A stretch of 14,582 bases of DNA from an uncultured Fusobacterium sp. (GTDB lineage: Bacteria > Fusobacteriota > Fusobacteriia > Fusobacteriales > Fusobacteriaceae). The notes under the pieces were generated by a model, which saw only the letters and a program-made list of their open reading frames with translations, did not search any database and was not told the DNA's origin. The DNA is taken from assembly GCA_900542625.1 (NCBI GenBank), contig UQOH01000051.1, forward strand, positions 1-14,582, given 5' to 3'. This document shows, piece after piece, positions 6,496 to 13,162 of this stretch. Both the position numbers and the translations under genes were made by a program. How positions within the stretch are numbered: position 1 is the stretch's first letter; every line of letters starts with the position of its first letter.

Positions 6496-7695
6496 AGGGC
6501 AATACTTATATTAGTTGGAACAGAACTTTTAAATGGAGGAATGGTAGACACTAACAGTATCTATATGGCTGAGCAGCTTAACAGATATGGAATAGAAATT
6601 GACTACAAAATAACAGTGGGAGACAATATAGATGAGATTGTTGAGGCTATTGCCTATGGAAGAAAAAACAGCGACCTTATTATAATGTCAGGTGGACTTG
6701 GACCTACTATTGACGACCTTACAAAAGATGCAATAGCAAAATTCCTTGGAAGAAAGCTGATAGTGGAAGAAAAAGATTTAGAAGAGCTGAAAAGAAAATT
6801 CAGAGAGCGTCACTTTAAATTTATTCCAAATAATATAAAGCAGGTGGAAAAACCTGAAGGTTCAGTTATATTTGAAAATGGTGCAGGAATGGCGCCTGCA
6901 GTTTATACTGACGGAATTGTATGTTTCCCAGGAGTTCCTGTGGAACTTTATGATATGTTCCCTAAATTTTTAAAATGGTATGCTGAAGAAAAAAAATTAG
7001 ACAAAGATGAAATTTATATAAAAGATTTATTAGTGTGCGGAATAGGGGAATCATGTCTTGATGACACCATAAAAGATATTTTTACAGAAGAAGGAATAAC
7101 TTATGAATTTCTTGTAAAGGACTTTGGAATTATAATAAGACTGCAGAGTAAGATAAGCAATAAAAACATAGTGGAAAAAATCGTTGAAAAGATATATAAT
7201 AAAGTAGGCGAGTATATTTTCGGAGAAGATTCTGACAGACTGGAGAAACTTATTATCAATAAACTTATTGAAGATAAGAAAACTATTTCTGTTGCAGAAT
7301 CATGTACAGGAGGACTTCTTGCAGGAACTCTTGTAGATGTTTCCGGAGCTTCTCAGGTGTTCATGGAAGGAATAGTAACATATTCAAATGAGGCAAAAAT
7401 AGAAAGACTTGGAGTAAAAAAAGAAACTCTTGAAAAGTATGGTGCAGTAAGTGCTGAAACAGCAAGAGAGATGGTATGCGGATTAAAAACAGATGTGGGA
7501 ATATCTGTTACAGGAATAGCAGGTCCTGACGGCGGAACAGATGAAAAACCTGTGGGGCTTGTATATATGGGAATAAAAGCAGGAGATGAAGTTTTTATAG
7601 AGAAGAAAGTTTTTAGCGGACCAAGAAGAAAAGTGAGAGAAAGAGCTGTTCTGCATAGTCTGTTTTGCTTGAATAAAATCTTGAAAAGGAAGTAA
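6493..7695 (+). CDS. cinA: CinA-type nicotinamide-nucleotide amidase / ADP-ribose pyrophosphatase-like protein
   Basis: This two-domain cytosolic protein has 400 aa from the preferred start (403 aa if ATG 6484 is used). The N-terminal MoaB/MogA-like domain (COG1058 type) shows GTELLNG (9-15), SGGLGPT followed by DD (66-75) and FPGVP (145-149). The C-terminal amidase domain (PncC type) shows AESCTGG (268-274), TGIAGPDGGT (340-349) and PVG (353-355). In characterised CinA proteins the C-terminal domain deamidates nicotinamide mononucleotide for pyridine nucleotide recycling and the N-terminal domain hydrolyses ADP-ribose-like dinucleotides. The gene was first named for competence induction in streptococci, but no competence genes are nearby. 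An XRE-cupin gene begins 4 bases after its stop, with its ribosome site inside the end of cinA. Confidence 0.95.
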   Translation: MRAILILVGTELLNGGMVDTNSIYMAEQLNRYGIEIDYKITVGDNIDEIVEAIAYGRKNSDLIIMSGGLGPTIDDLTKDAIAKFLGRKLIVEEKDLEELKRKFRERHFKFIPNNIKQVEKPEGSVIFENGAGMAPAVYTDGIVCFPGVPVELYDMFPKFLKWYAEEKKLDKDEIYIKDLLVCGIGESCLDDTIKDIFTEEGITYEFLVKDFGIIIRLQSKISNKNIVEKIVEKIYNKVGEYIFGEDSDRLEKLIINKLIEDKKTISVAESCTGGLLAGTLVDVSGASQVFMEGIVTYSNEAKIERLGVKKETLEKYGAVSAETAREMVCGLKTDVGISVTGIAGPDGGTDEKPVGLVYMGIKAGDEVFIEKKVFSGPRRKVRERAVLHSLFCLNKILKRK

Positions 7696-7699
7696 AGAG

Positions 7700-8248
7700 A
7701 TGACAATAGGAGAAAGAATTAAAAAGAAGAGAAATGAAAAAGATTTTTCTTTGAGAGAACTGGCAGCAAAAGTTGATCTGTCAGCGAGTTTTCTATCTCA
7801 GATAGAACAGGGAAAAGCTTCCCCTTCAATTGAAAATCTAAAAAAAATAGCTACATACCTTGAAGTGAAAGTGAGTTATCTTATTGAAGACGAAGATGAA
7901 ACAATAGGTTCTTTCCACATCAGAAGAGAAGACAGAAAGTATGTTGAGAGTATTGATTCAAAAACATCAATAGCTCTTTTAACTTCCTCTAAAATAGAAA
8001 AAAACATGGAACCGATAATGTATGAAATCAAACCCGGAGGAGAGAGCGGAAGAGGGTTCTTTAACCATAACGGAGAAGAGTTTATATATATTGTAGAGGG
8101 AACTCTGGATATATATATAGAAGATCATCTTACAACTCTTAACGAAGGGGATAGTTTTTATTTTAAATCAACATTGAATCATAGATTTAAAAACAACGGG
8201 AAAAAACTTACAAAAGCAATATGGGTGGTAACACCGCCGACATTTTAG
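7700..8248 (+). CDS. XRE-family transcriptional regulator with C-terminal cupin sensor domain
   Basis: This is a one-component regulator of 182 aa. Residues 3-62 form an XRE helix-turn-helix (IGERIKKKRNEKDFSLRELA, then SASFLSQIEQGKASPSIENL around 28-47). Residues about 105-180 form a small cupin_2 barrel with H123, GEEF (125-128), EGTL (133-136) and GDSFYF (150-155) followed by H161, so metal or ligand binding is possible. The layout is that of PuuR-like and related regulators, whose ligands differ widely, and none can be assigned here. The start at ATG 7700 has AAGGA at 7686-7690 within the end of cinA. The FakA-DegV gene starts 29 bases after its stop. The position suggests either autoregulation of this cluster or control of lipid or acyl metabolism, but that is inference from adjacency only. 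Confidence 0.9.
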   Translation: MTIGERIKKKRNEKDFSLRELAAKVDLSASFLSQIEQGKASPSIENLKKIATYLEVKVSYLIEDEDETIGSFHIRREDRKYVESIDSKTSIALLTSSKIEKNMEPIMYEIKPGGESGRGFFNHNGEEFIYIVEGTLDIYIEDHLTTLNEGDSFYFKSTLNHRFKNNGKKLTKAIWVVTPPTF

Positions 8249-8267
8249 AAAAGAAGACGAATTTAGC

Positions 8268-8280
8268 GGAGGAGAGAATG
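8268..8280 (+). promoter_or_regulatory. Ribosome binding site that selects ATG 8278 for the fatty acid kinase fusion
   Basis: GGAGG at 8268-8272 lies five bases before ATG 8278. An upstream in-frame ATG at 8221 would overlap the regulator gene by 28 bases, has no purine-rich ribosome site, and adds 19 residues with no family counterpart. Confidence 0.75.
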
Positions 8281-10794
8281 GATATAAAGGTAAATGTGCT
8301 TAATGCAATGAGAATGACAAAATTACTTATTGCAGCAAGTAGATGGTTATCTAGACATGCAGACATTCTTAATGACTTGAATGTGTATCCTGTACCAGAC
8401 GGAGATACAGGAACAAATATGTCTATGACACTGCAGGCAGTAGAGAACCAGCTGATAAAATTGAGTTATGAACCTGATATGGAAGAGCTTTGCGACACTG
8501 TATCAGAGGCAATCCTTTTGGGAGCAAGAGGAAATTCAGGAACAATTTTATCTCAGATTATACAAGGATTTTTGGACGGGATAAGAGATAAAGAAGATGC
8601 AACTGTGGAAGATACAATAAGAGCTTTTGAACTTGCAAAAGAAAAAGCTTACAAAGCAGTAAGCAATCCTGTTGAAGGAACAATGCTTACAGTAATAAGA
8701 AAAGTTGCTGAGGGAGCAAGAGCATATTCAGGGGATAAGTCTGATTTTGTTCCGTTCCTTATTTACTTAAAAAATATAGCAGCTGAGGCTGTTGAAGAAA
8801 CTCCAAAACTTCTTTCAAAATTAAAAGAGGCTGGAGTGGTTGATGCTGGAGGAAAAGGAATTTTCTATATCCTTGAAGGATTTGAAAAATCTATAAGCGA
8901 CCCTCAAATGCTTGAAGACCTTGAAAGAATAGTGCAGTCTCAGGCAAAAAGAAAAGAAAGACTTGATGCAAATGCAGTTATTATGGAAGAGATCAAGTTT
9001 AAATACTGTACAGAGTTTATTATCGAAAACGGAAAATTTGATTTGGACAGCTACAAAGCTGAAATAGGAGTTTTAGGGGATTCTATGGTTTGTGCTCAAA
9101 CTTCAAAGAAAACTAAAACACATATTCATACAAATAATCCGGGGCTTGTCCTTGAAATTGCCGGAAAGCTTGGAAACCTTTCAAATATTAAAATTGACAA
9201 CATGGAACTGCAGCAGCATAAAAATATGATATTTGATGACAATGCTTATAAAACAGAAGAAACTAAGAATAAAGTATTGGTTAGAAATGAAAACAGCAGA
9301 CCTGTTGCATACTTTGCAATAGCAGACAACAAAGAGATTGGAGAAATGTTCCTTAATGCAGGAGCATCAGCAGCTCTTCTTGGAGGACAAACTCAAAATC
9401 CAAGTGTTGCAGATATAGAAGAGGGATTAAACAAAATAGAGGCAAACACTATTGTAATTCTTCCAAACAACAAAAATATAATTTCTGCAGCTAAAATTGC
9501 AGCTGAAAGATCAAATAAAGAGGTTACTGTTGTGGAAACAACAAGTATGCTTGGAGGTCACTATCTTGTAAAAAATAAAGACCTTAACTTAGAAAAAATA
9601 ACTAAGAACTTTAACAGAAACTCATCTGTTGAAATTACAAAAGCTGTAAGAAATACAAGAGTAGATAATCTTGAAATCAATGAAGGAGATTTCATTGCCA
9701 TGATTAATGGCAGAATAAGAGAAAAAGATTCTTCTCTTACAGGAATTATCGAAAAAATAAAAGAAAACTATATCACAGATTATACTCTTAATGTTTTTGC
9801 ATCTATTGGTAAAGATGCAGAACCAGAGGCAACAGAGGCTCTTAGACAACTGGGAAATGAAATTGCTTACAGTGATATAGAAGGAAATCAAAACAACTAT
9901 CACTACTATATTTATATAGAAAACAGAGATCCTAAACTTGCTGAAATAGCAATTGTTACAGACTCTACTTCAGATTTAACACCTGAACTTATAAAAGATT
10001 TAGATGTTGAAATTATTCCGCTTAAAGTTAAACTTGACGGAAATAATTACTACAGAGAGGGTATAGATGTGTCTACAAGACAGTTCTGGAAAAAACTTCT
10101 GACAGAAGGACAGATTCCAAAAACATCTCAGCCTTCACCAGCTGAATTTAAAGCAATGTATGAGAAATTATTTGCAAAAGGGTATAAGAAAATAATTTCT
10201 ATTCATATTTCAGGAAAACTTAGCGGTACGCAGCAGGCTGCAAGAGTTGGAAAAGGTATGGTTGCAAGAGAAGGAGATATTGCAATTATTGACTCTAAAA
10301 CAACAACATTTGCTCTTGGACATCTGGCAATGGAAGCTGCTAAAATGGCAAAAGAGAAGAAGAGTTTTAAAGAGATCATTGATTGGATAGAAGAAACTAA
10401 AGAAAGTATGAAGGTTTACTTTGTTGTAAAAGATTTAGAATTTTTACAAAAAGGCGGAAGAATAGGAAGAGCCTCTGCAATGGTTGGAGGATTATTAAAA
10501 CTTAAACCTGTTCTTAAGGTTGAAAACGGAGAGGTTTCTGTTGAGGCAAAAGCTATCGGAGAGAGAGGAGCTATGCTCCATATGGAAAAACTTCTTAAAA
10601 ATTGTAAAAACTCTATTATTCTGTATACTGCTTGGGGAGGAACTCAAAACGAACTTTCTAATGCAGATGCATTAAGAAATGCAGCTGAAAAGATGAAGAG
10701 AGTAGATTACAGAGGCAGAGTAGAAATAGGGGCAATATTAGGTTCTCATACTGGACCGGTTTATGGTATGGGAGTAATGGATAAGATAAGATAA
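8278..10794 (+). CDS. Fused fatty acid kinase: FakA-like (DhaL-type kinase) plus DegV/FakB-like domain
   Basis: A single chain of 838 aa joins two proteins that are usually separate. Residues 1 to about 210 are the DhaL-type ATP-binding domain, with NVYPVPDGDTGTNMS (35-49, Mg-ATP ligands D41 and D43) and GARGNSG (82-88). Residues about 230-330 are the middle domain, with C244 and HIHTNNPG (282-289); cysteine and the two histidines match a metal site described for FakA. Residues about 340-550 are the third FakA domain. From 557 a DegV fold follows: TDSTSDL (561-567), TSQPSPAEF (616-624), GKLSGT (646-651), KGGRIGRA (725-732), LKPVL (742-746) and HTGPVYGMG (824-832). In Staphylococcus FakA phosphorylates fatty acids held by FakB, feeding acyl-phosphate to phospholipid synthesis, so this chain could carry kinase and fatty acid carrier together. 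It ends at a hairpin terminator. Confidence 0.92.
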   Translation: MDIKVNVLNAMRMTKLLIAASRWLSRHADILNDLNVYPVPDGDTGTNMSMTLQAVENQLIKLSYEPDMEELCDTVSEAILLGARGNSGTILSQIIQGFLDGIRDKEDATVEDTIRAFELAKEKAYKAVSNPVEGTMLTVIRKVAEGARAYSGDKSDFVPFLIYLKNIAAEAVEETPKLLSKLKEAGVVDAGGKGIFYILEGFEKSISDPQMLEDLERIVQSQAKRKERLDANAVIMEEIKFKYCTEFIIENGKFDLDSYKAEIGVLGDSMVCAQTSKKTKTHIHTNNPGLVLEIAGKLGNLSNIKIDNMELQQHKNMIFDDNAYKTEETKNKVLVRNENSRPVAYFAIADNKEIGEMFLNAGASAALLGGQTQNPSVADIEEGLNKIEANTIVILPNNKNIISAAKIAAERSNKEVTVVETTSMLGGHYLVKNKDLNLEKITKNFNRNSSVEITKAVRNTRVDNLEINEGDFIAMINGRIREKDSSLTGIIEKIKENYITDYTLNVFASIGKDAEPEATEALRQLGNEIAYSDIEGNQNNYHYYIYIENRDPKLAEIAIVTDSTSDLTPELIKDLDVEIIPLKVKLDGNNYYREGIDVSTRQFWKKLLTEGQIPKTSQPSPAEFKAMYEKLFAKGYKKIISIHISGKLSGTQQAARVGKGMVAREGDIAIIDSKTTTFALGHLAMEAAKMAKEKKSFKEIIDWIEETKESMKVYFVVKDLEFLQKGGRIGRASAMVGGLLKLKPVLKVENGEVSVEAKAIGERGAMLHMEKLLKNCKNSIILYTAWGGTQNELSNADALRNAAEKMKRVDYRGRVEIGAILGSHTGPVYGMGVMDKIR

Positions 10795-10804
10795 AATAGC
10801 AAGG

Positions 10805-10833
10805 GGACTCTTTTTCTTAAAAAAGAGTCCTTT
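10805..10833 (+). terminator. Hairpin terminator after the fatty acid kinase gene
   Basis: An 11-bp perfect stem, GGACTCTTTTT (10805-10815) with AAAAAGAGTCC (10820-10830), has a 4-base loop. Only three T follow at once, then AAAA and five T, so the U tract is imperfect; read-through into the permease cassette is possible. It lies 10 bases after the kinase stop. Confidence 0.72.
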
Positions 10834-10852
10834 AAAATTTTTCTGTCAACAG

Positions 10853-10890
10853 CATTAAGGGGAATAAATGCGTGGAGGTAAAAATTTAAG
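10853..10890 (+). promoter_or_regulatory. Leader with a CATTAAGGG element upstream of the first permease
   Basis: CATTAAGGGGAA (10853-10864) lies 38 bases before the permease start. CATTAAGGGAA (13126-13136) lies 37 bases before the second permease start. The rest of the leaders has diverged. The ribosome site GGAGG (10874-10878) is 12 bases from ATG 10891, a long spacing. I see no convincing -35/-10 pair in this gap. The shared element could be a relic of duplication or a regulatory site. Confidence 0.4.
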
Positions 10891-12162
10891 ATGTTTAAGT
10901 TGATTTTTGGTATTGCGGTATTTGTGGTAACTTTTTATTTCATCATTACAGAAAAGTATCCTAAGTCTCTGGTTGCTATTATAGGCGGAGGGCTTATGGT
11001 AGTTTCAGGAATTCTTAATGAAGAACAGGCTCTTGAAACAGTGGGGTATAATCTGGAGGTAATATTCCTGCTGGTAGGAATGATGATAATTGTGGAAATT
11101 ATGTCTGAAACAGGAGTATTCCAATGGGTAGCTATTAAGATAGCCCAGCTGGTTAAAGGAGATCCTGTTAAGATTCTGGTGTTCCTGTCTATTGTAACAG
11201 CTGTTTTCTCAGCAGTTCTTGACAACGTAACAACAATACTTCTTATTGTTCCAATAACAATATTTTTGGCAAAAAGACTGGAAGTAGATCCTAAACCTTT
11301 CGTACTGCTGCAGATTTTTATGTCGAATATAGGAGGAACAGGTACAATGATTGGAGACCCTCCAAACTTGATTATAGCCAGTCTTGGAAATATGGGGTTC
11401 AATGATTTTATTATTAACCTTATGCCTATAATAATCATAAATACTATAGTTCTTCTTGGAAGTGCAGCTCTGTTTTTCAGAAAAAAACTTGTAGTATCGA
11501 GAGAGTTAAAAGCCAGTATTATGGAACTTGATTTGGAAAGAACAATAAAAGATTCAAAATTACTGAAACAATCATTGGCAGTATTTGCAGTTGTTATCAT
11601 AGGATTTTTAACTAACAGTGTTACAAATATAGGACTTGCAATAATAGCAATAGTGGGAGCCATGGCTCTTGTCTTTATCAGCAAGAAAAAGCCGGAAGAG
11701 ATTTTTGCAAAAGTAGAATGGGAAACTTTATTTTTCTTTGGAGGATTGTTTGTCCTTGTGGAAGGTGTTGAAAATCTTGGAATAATCAAAAGACTTGGAG
11801 AACATATATTAAATATTACTCAGGGAGATCTGAAAATGACTTCAGGACTTATTTTGATTCTTTCAACAATACTTTCTCCAATACTTGGTTCTATTCCTCA
11901 TACATTGTCATTTGGTAAAATTATAGTGGAAATTCTTCCCGAATATCAAGGACATACAGATGTGCTGTGGTGGGCACTTTCACTTGGAGCATGTCTTGGA
12001 GGAAATATGACAATAGTAGGAGCTGCTGCAAATATAGTTGGTTCTTCTGTTGCCAAAAAAGTTGGAATAGAGATAAGCTTTAAAGAGTTTTTCAAGTGGG
12101 GACTTATAGTCGTAGGTCAGTCAACTATTTTAAGTTTAATATATATTTATGTAAGATACTAA
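10891..12162 (+). CDS. ArsB/NhaD superfamily (SLC13-like) membrane permease, copy 1
   Basis: This is a polytopic inner-membrane transporter of 423 aa with about ten to twelve hydrophobic segments (near 2-20, 24-42, 52-75, 94-122, 138-165, 174-197, 226-264, 278-296, 316-334, 355-384 and 401-420). Superfamily signatures are LDNVTTILL (110-118), the loop IGDPPNLII (154-162) and its second-half counterpart LGGNMTIVGAAAN (369-381). A charged cytosolic linker, VSRELKASIMELD (202-214), joins the halves. Members move anions such as arsenite, citrate or dicarboxylates, or exchange Na+ for H+; the substrate cannot be read from sequence. No arsenic genes are nearby. It is the first gene of a three-gene cassette: the EIIA-CBS gene starts 21 bases after its stop, and a paralogue about half identical follows. 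The start codon is ATG 10891; no better in-frame alternative exists. Confidence 0.9.
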   Translation: MFKLIFGIAVFVVTFYFIITEKYPKSLVAIIGGGLMVVSGILNEEQALETVGYNLEVIFLLVGMMIIVEIMSETGVFQWVAIKIAQLVKGDPVKILVFLSIVTAVFSAVLDNVTTILLIVPITIFLAKRLEVDPKPFVLLQIFMSNIGGTGTMIGDPPNLIIASLGNMGFNDFIINLMPIIIINTIVLLGSAALFFRKKLVVSRELKASIMELDLERTIKDSKLLKQSLAVFAVVIIGFLTNSVTNIGLAIIAIVGAMALVFISKKKPEEIFAKVEWETLFFFGGLFVLVEGVENLGIIKRLGEHILNITQGDLKMTSGLILILSTILSPILGSIPHTLSFGKIIVEILPEYQGHTDVLWWALSLGACLGGNMTIVGAAANIVGSSVAKKVGIEISFKEFFKWGLIVVGQSTILSLIYIYVRY

Positions 12163-12183
12163 TGTATCGGAAAAGGAGGAAAA

Positions 12184-13113
12184 ATGAAGTTTGCAAGTTA
12201 TTTAGATTCTAATCTTATCTTTACAAACGTAAAAGGAAGCAATATCCAAGAAGTAATAAAAGATATGATGGAAAAACTAGCAGCTAAGGACAAAAAAGTA
12301 AACCTTAGAAAAGAAGAGATTACAAAAAGTGTAATCAAGAGAGAGGAAGAGATCTCAACAGCGGTGGGACAAAATGTTGCTATTCCCCATGCAAGAATAG
12401 AAAATTTTAATGATTTTATTGTTGCACTTGGTGTAGTAGAGCGTCCTTTTGAGGCAAAAATAGCATGTACTCAAAAGAAAGACAGCATTGAAATAGTATT
12501 TTTAATAGTTTCAGATGTATTAAAAAACAAAAATGTATTGAAAATTATGAGTGCTGTTTCAAAGCTTGTAGTAAAATATCCTCATATTGCGGATAAAATA
12601 AAAACATTAAATAATCCTGTTGAAATTTTAAAAGCAATACAGGAAGCAGATATTGAAATAGGGCACAAAATAACAGCAGAAGATGTGCTTAGTCCTGACA
12701 TAATACCTGCAGGTCCTGATTCAACTCTTGAAGAAATAGCAAAAAGACTTATAATTGAGCGTAGAAGCGGACTTCCTGTTGTTGACAAAAACGGAGAGTT
12801 TCTAGGAGAGATTACAGAAAAAGAGCTTATCGAATTTGGTATGCCTAAATATCTTTCTCTTATGAAAGACTTAAACTTCCTGACAGTAGGAGAGCCTTTC
12901 GAGGAATATCTTGTAAATGAAAAAACAACAACAATTGAAAATTTATACAGACCTAAAAATGATATAATCGTCATTGACAAAAAAGCTCCAATTATGGAAA
13001 TCTGTTTTATCATGGTCAATAAAGGTGTAACAAGACTTTATGTTGTAGAAAAAGGAAAATATCTTGGTGTTATAAAAAGATCAGACATAATTAAAAAAGT
13101 CCTTCACATTTAA
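12184..13113 (+). CDS. PTS EIIA type-2 domain fused to a CBS pair, putative transporter regulator
   Basis: This soluble protein has 309 aa. Residues about 3-152 form a PTS EIIA type-2 (fructose/mannitol, PtsN-like) domain, with the motif REEEISTAVGQNVAIPHAR (53-71). H69 is at the position of the phospho-accepting histidine and R53 is conserved. Residues about 164-220 and 235-307 form two CBS motifs (for example RRSGLPVVDKNGEFLGEIT at 193-211 and GVTRLYVVEKGKYLGVIKRSD at 281-301), a module that commonly binds adenine nucleotides. No EIIB or EIIC partner is present, so sugar transport through the PTS is unlikely. The gene lies between two paralogous permeases with gaps of 21 and 49 bases. The best reading is a regulator that senses PTS phosphorylation and adenylate state and acts on the flanking transporters, but that is inference. 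The start has AAAAGGAGG ending four bases before ATG. Confidence 0.9.
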   Translation: MKFASYLDSNLIFTNVKGSNIQEVIKDMMEKLAAKDKKVNLRKEEITKSVIKREEEISTAVGQNVAIPHARIENFNDFIVALGVVERPFEAKIACTQKKDSIEIVFLIVSDVLKNKNVLKIMSAVSKLVVKYPHIADKIKTLNNPVEILKAIQEADIEIGHKITAEDVLSPDIIPAGPDSTLEEIAKRLIIERRSGLPVVDKNGEFLGEITEKELIEFGMPKYLSLMKDLNFLTVGEPFEEYLVNEKTTTIENLYRPKNDIIVIDKKAPIMEICFIMVNKGVTRLYVVEKGKYLGVIKRSDIIKKVLHI

Positions 13114-13125
13114 TCAATTAAAAAA

Positions 13126-13162
13126 CATTAAGGGAAAGTTTACATATGATTAAGGAGGAAAA
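13126..13162 (+). promoter_or_regulatory. Leader with a CATTAAGGG element upstream of the second permease
   Basis: CATTAAGGGAA at 13126-13136 repeats the element before the first permease at almost the same distance from the start codon. AAGGAGG (13152-13158) is the ribosome site, four bases from ATG 13163. TTTACA (13139-13144) and TATGAT (13145-13150) look like promoter boxes but have no usable spacing or partners. Confidence 0.4.

Noticed and set aside
7700..8248. XRE protein as the controller (C protein) of the restriction system
   Set aside because: It is 5 kb away beyond a terminator and carries a cupin sensor domain that controller proteins lack.
8221..8277. Upstream ATG as the start of the fatty acid kinase fusion
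   Set aside because: It overlaps the regulator gene by 28 bases and lacks a ribosome site, while ATG 8278 has GGAGG five bases upstream.
10935..11789. Open frame of 284 codons on the - strand opposite the first permease
   Set aside because: It is the antisense of a well-supported permease with clear family motifs, has a serine/isoleucine-rich composition typical of a shadow frame, and no ribosome site or family motif is seen.
12582..13019. Open frame of 145 codons on the - strand opposite the EIIA-CBS gene
   Set aside because: It lies wholly within a gene with strong domain matches and shows no motif of its own.
12184..13113. EIIA protein as part of a sugar PTS operon
   Set aside because: No EIIB, EIIC or sugar catabolic gene is present in the window and the neighbours are ArsB/NhaD permeases.
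13139..13150. TTTACA/TATGAT as a promoter before the second permease
   Set aside because: The boxes are adjacent rather than 16-18 bases apart and neither has a partner at the right distance.
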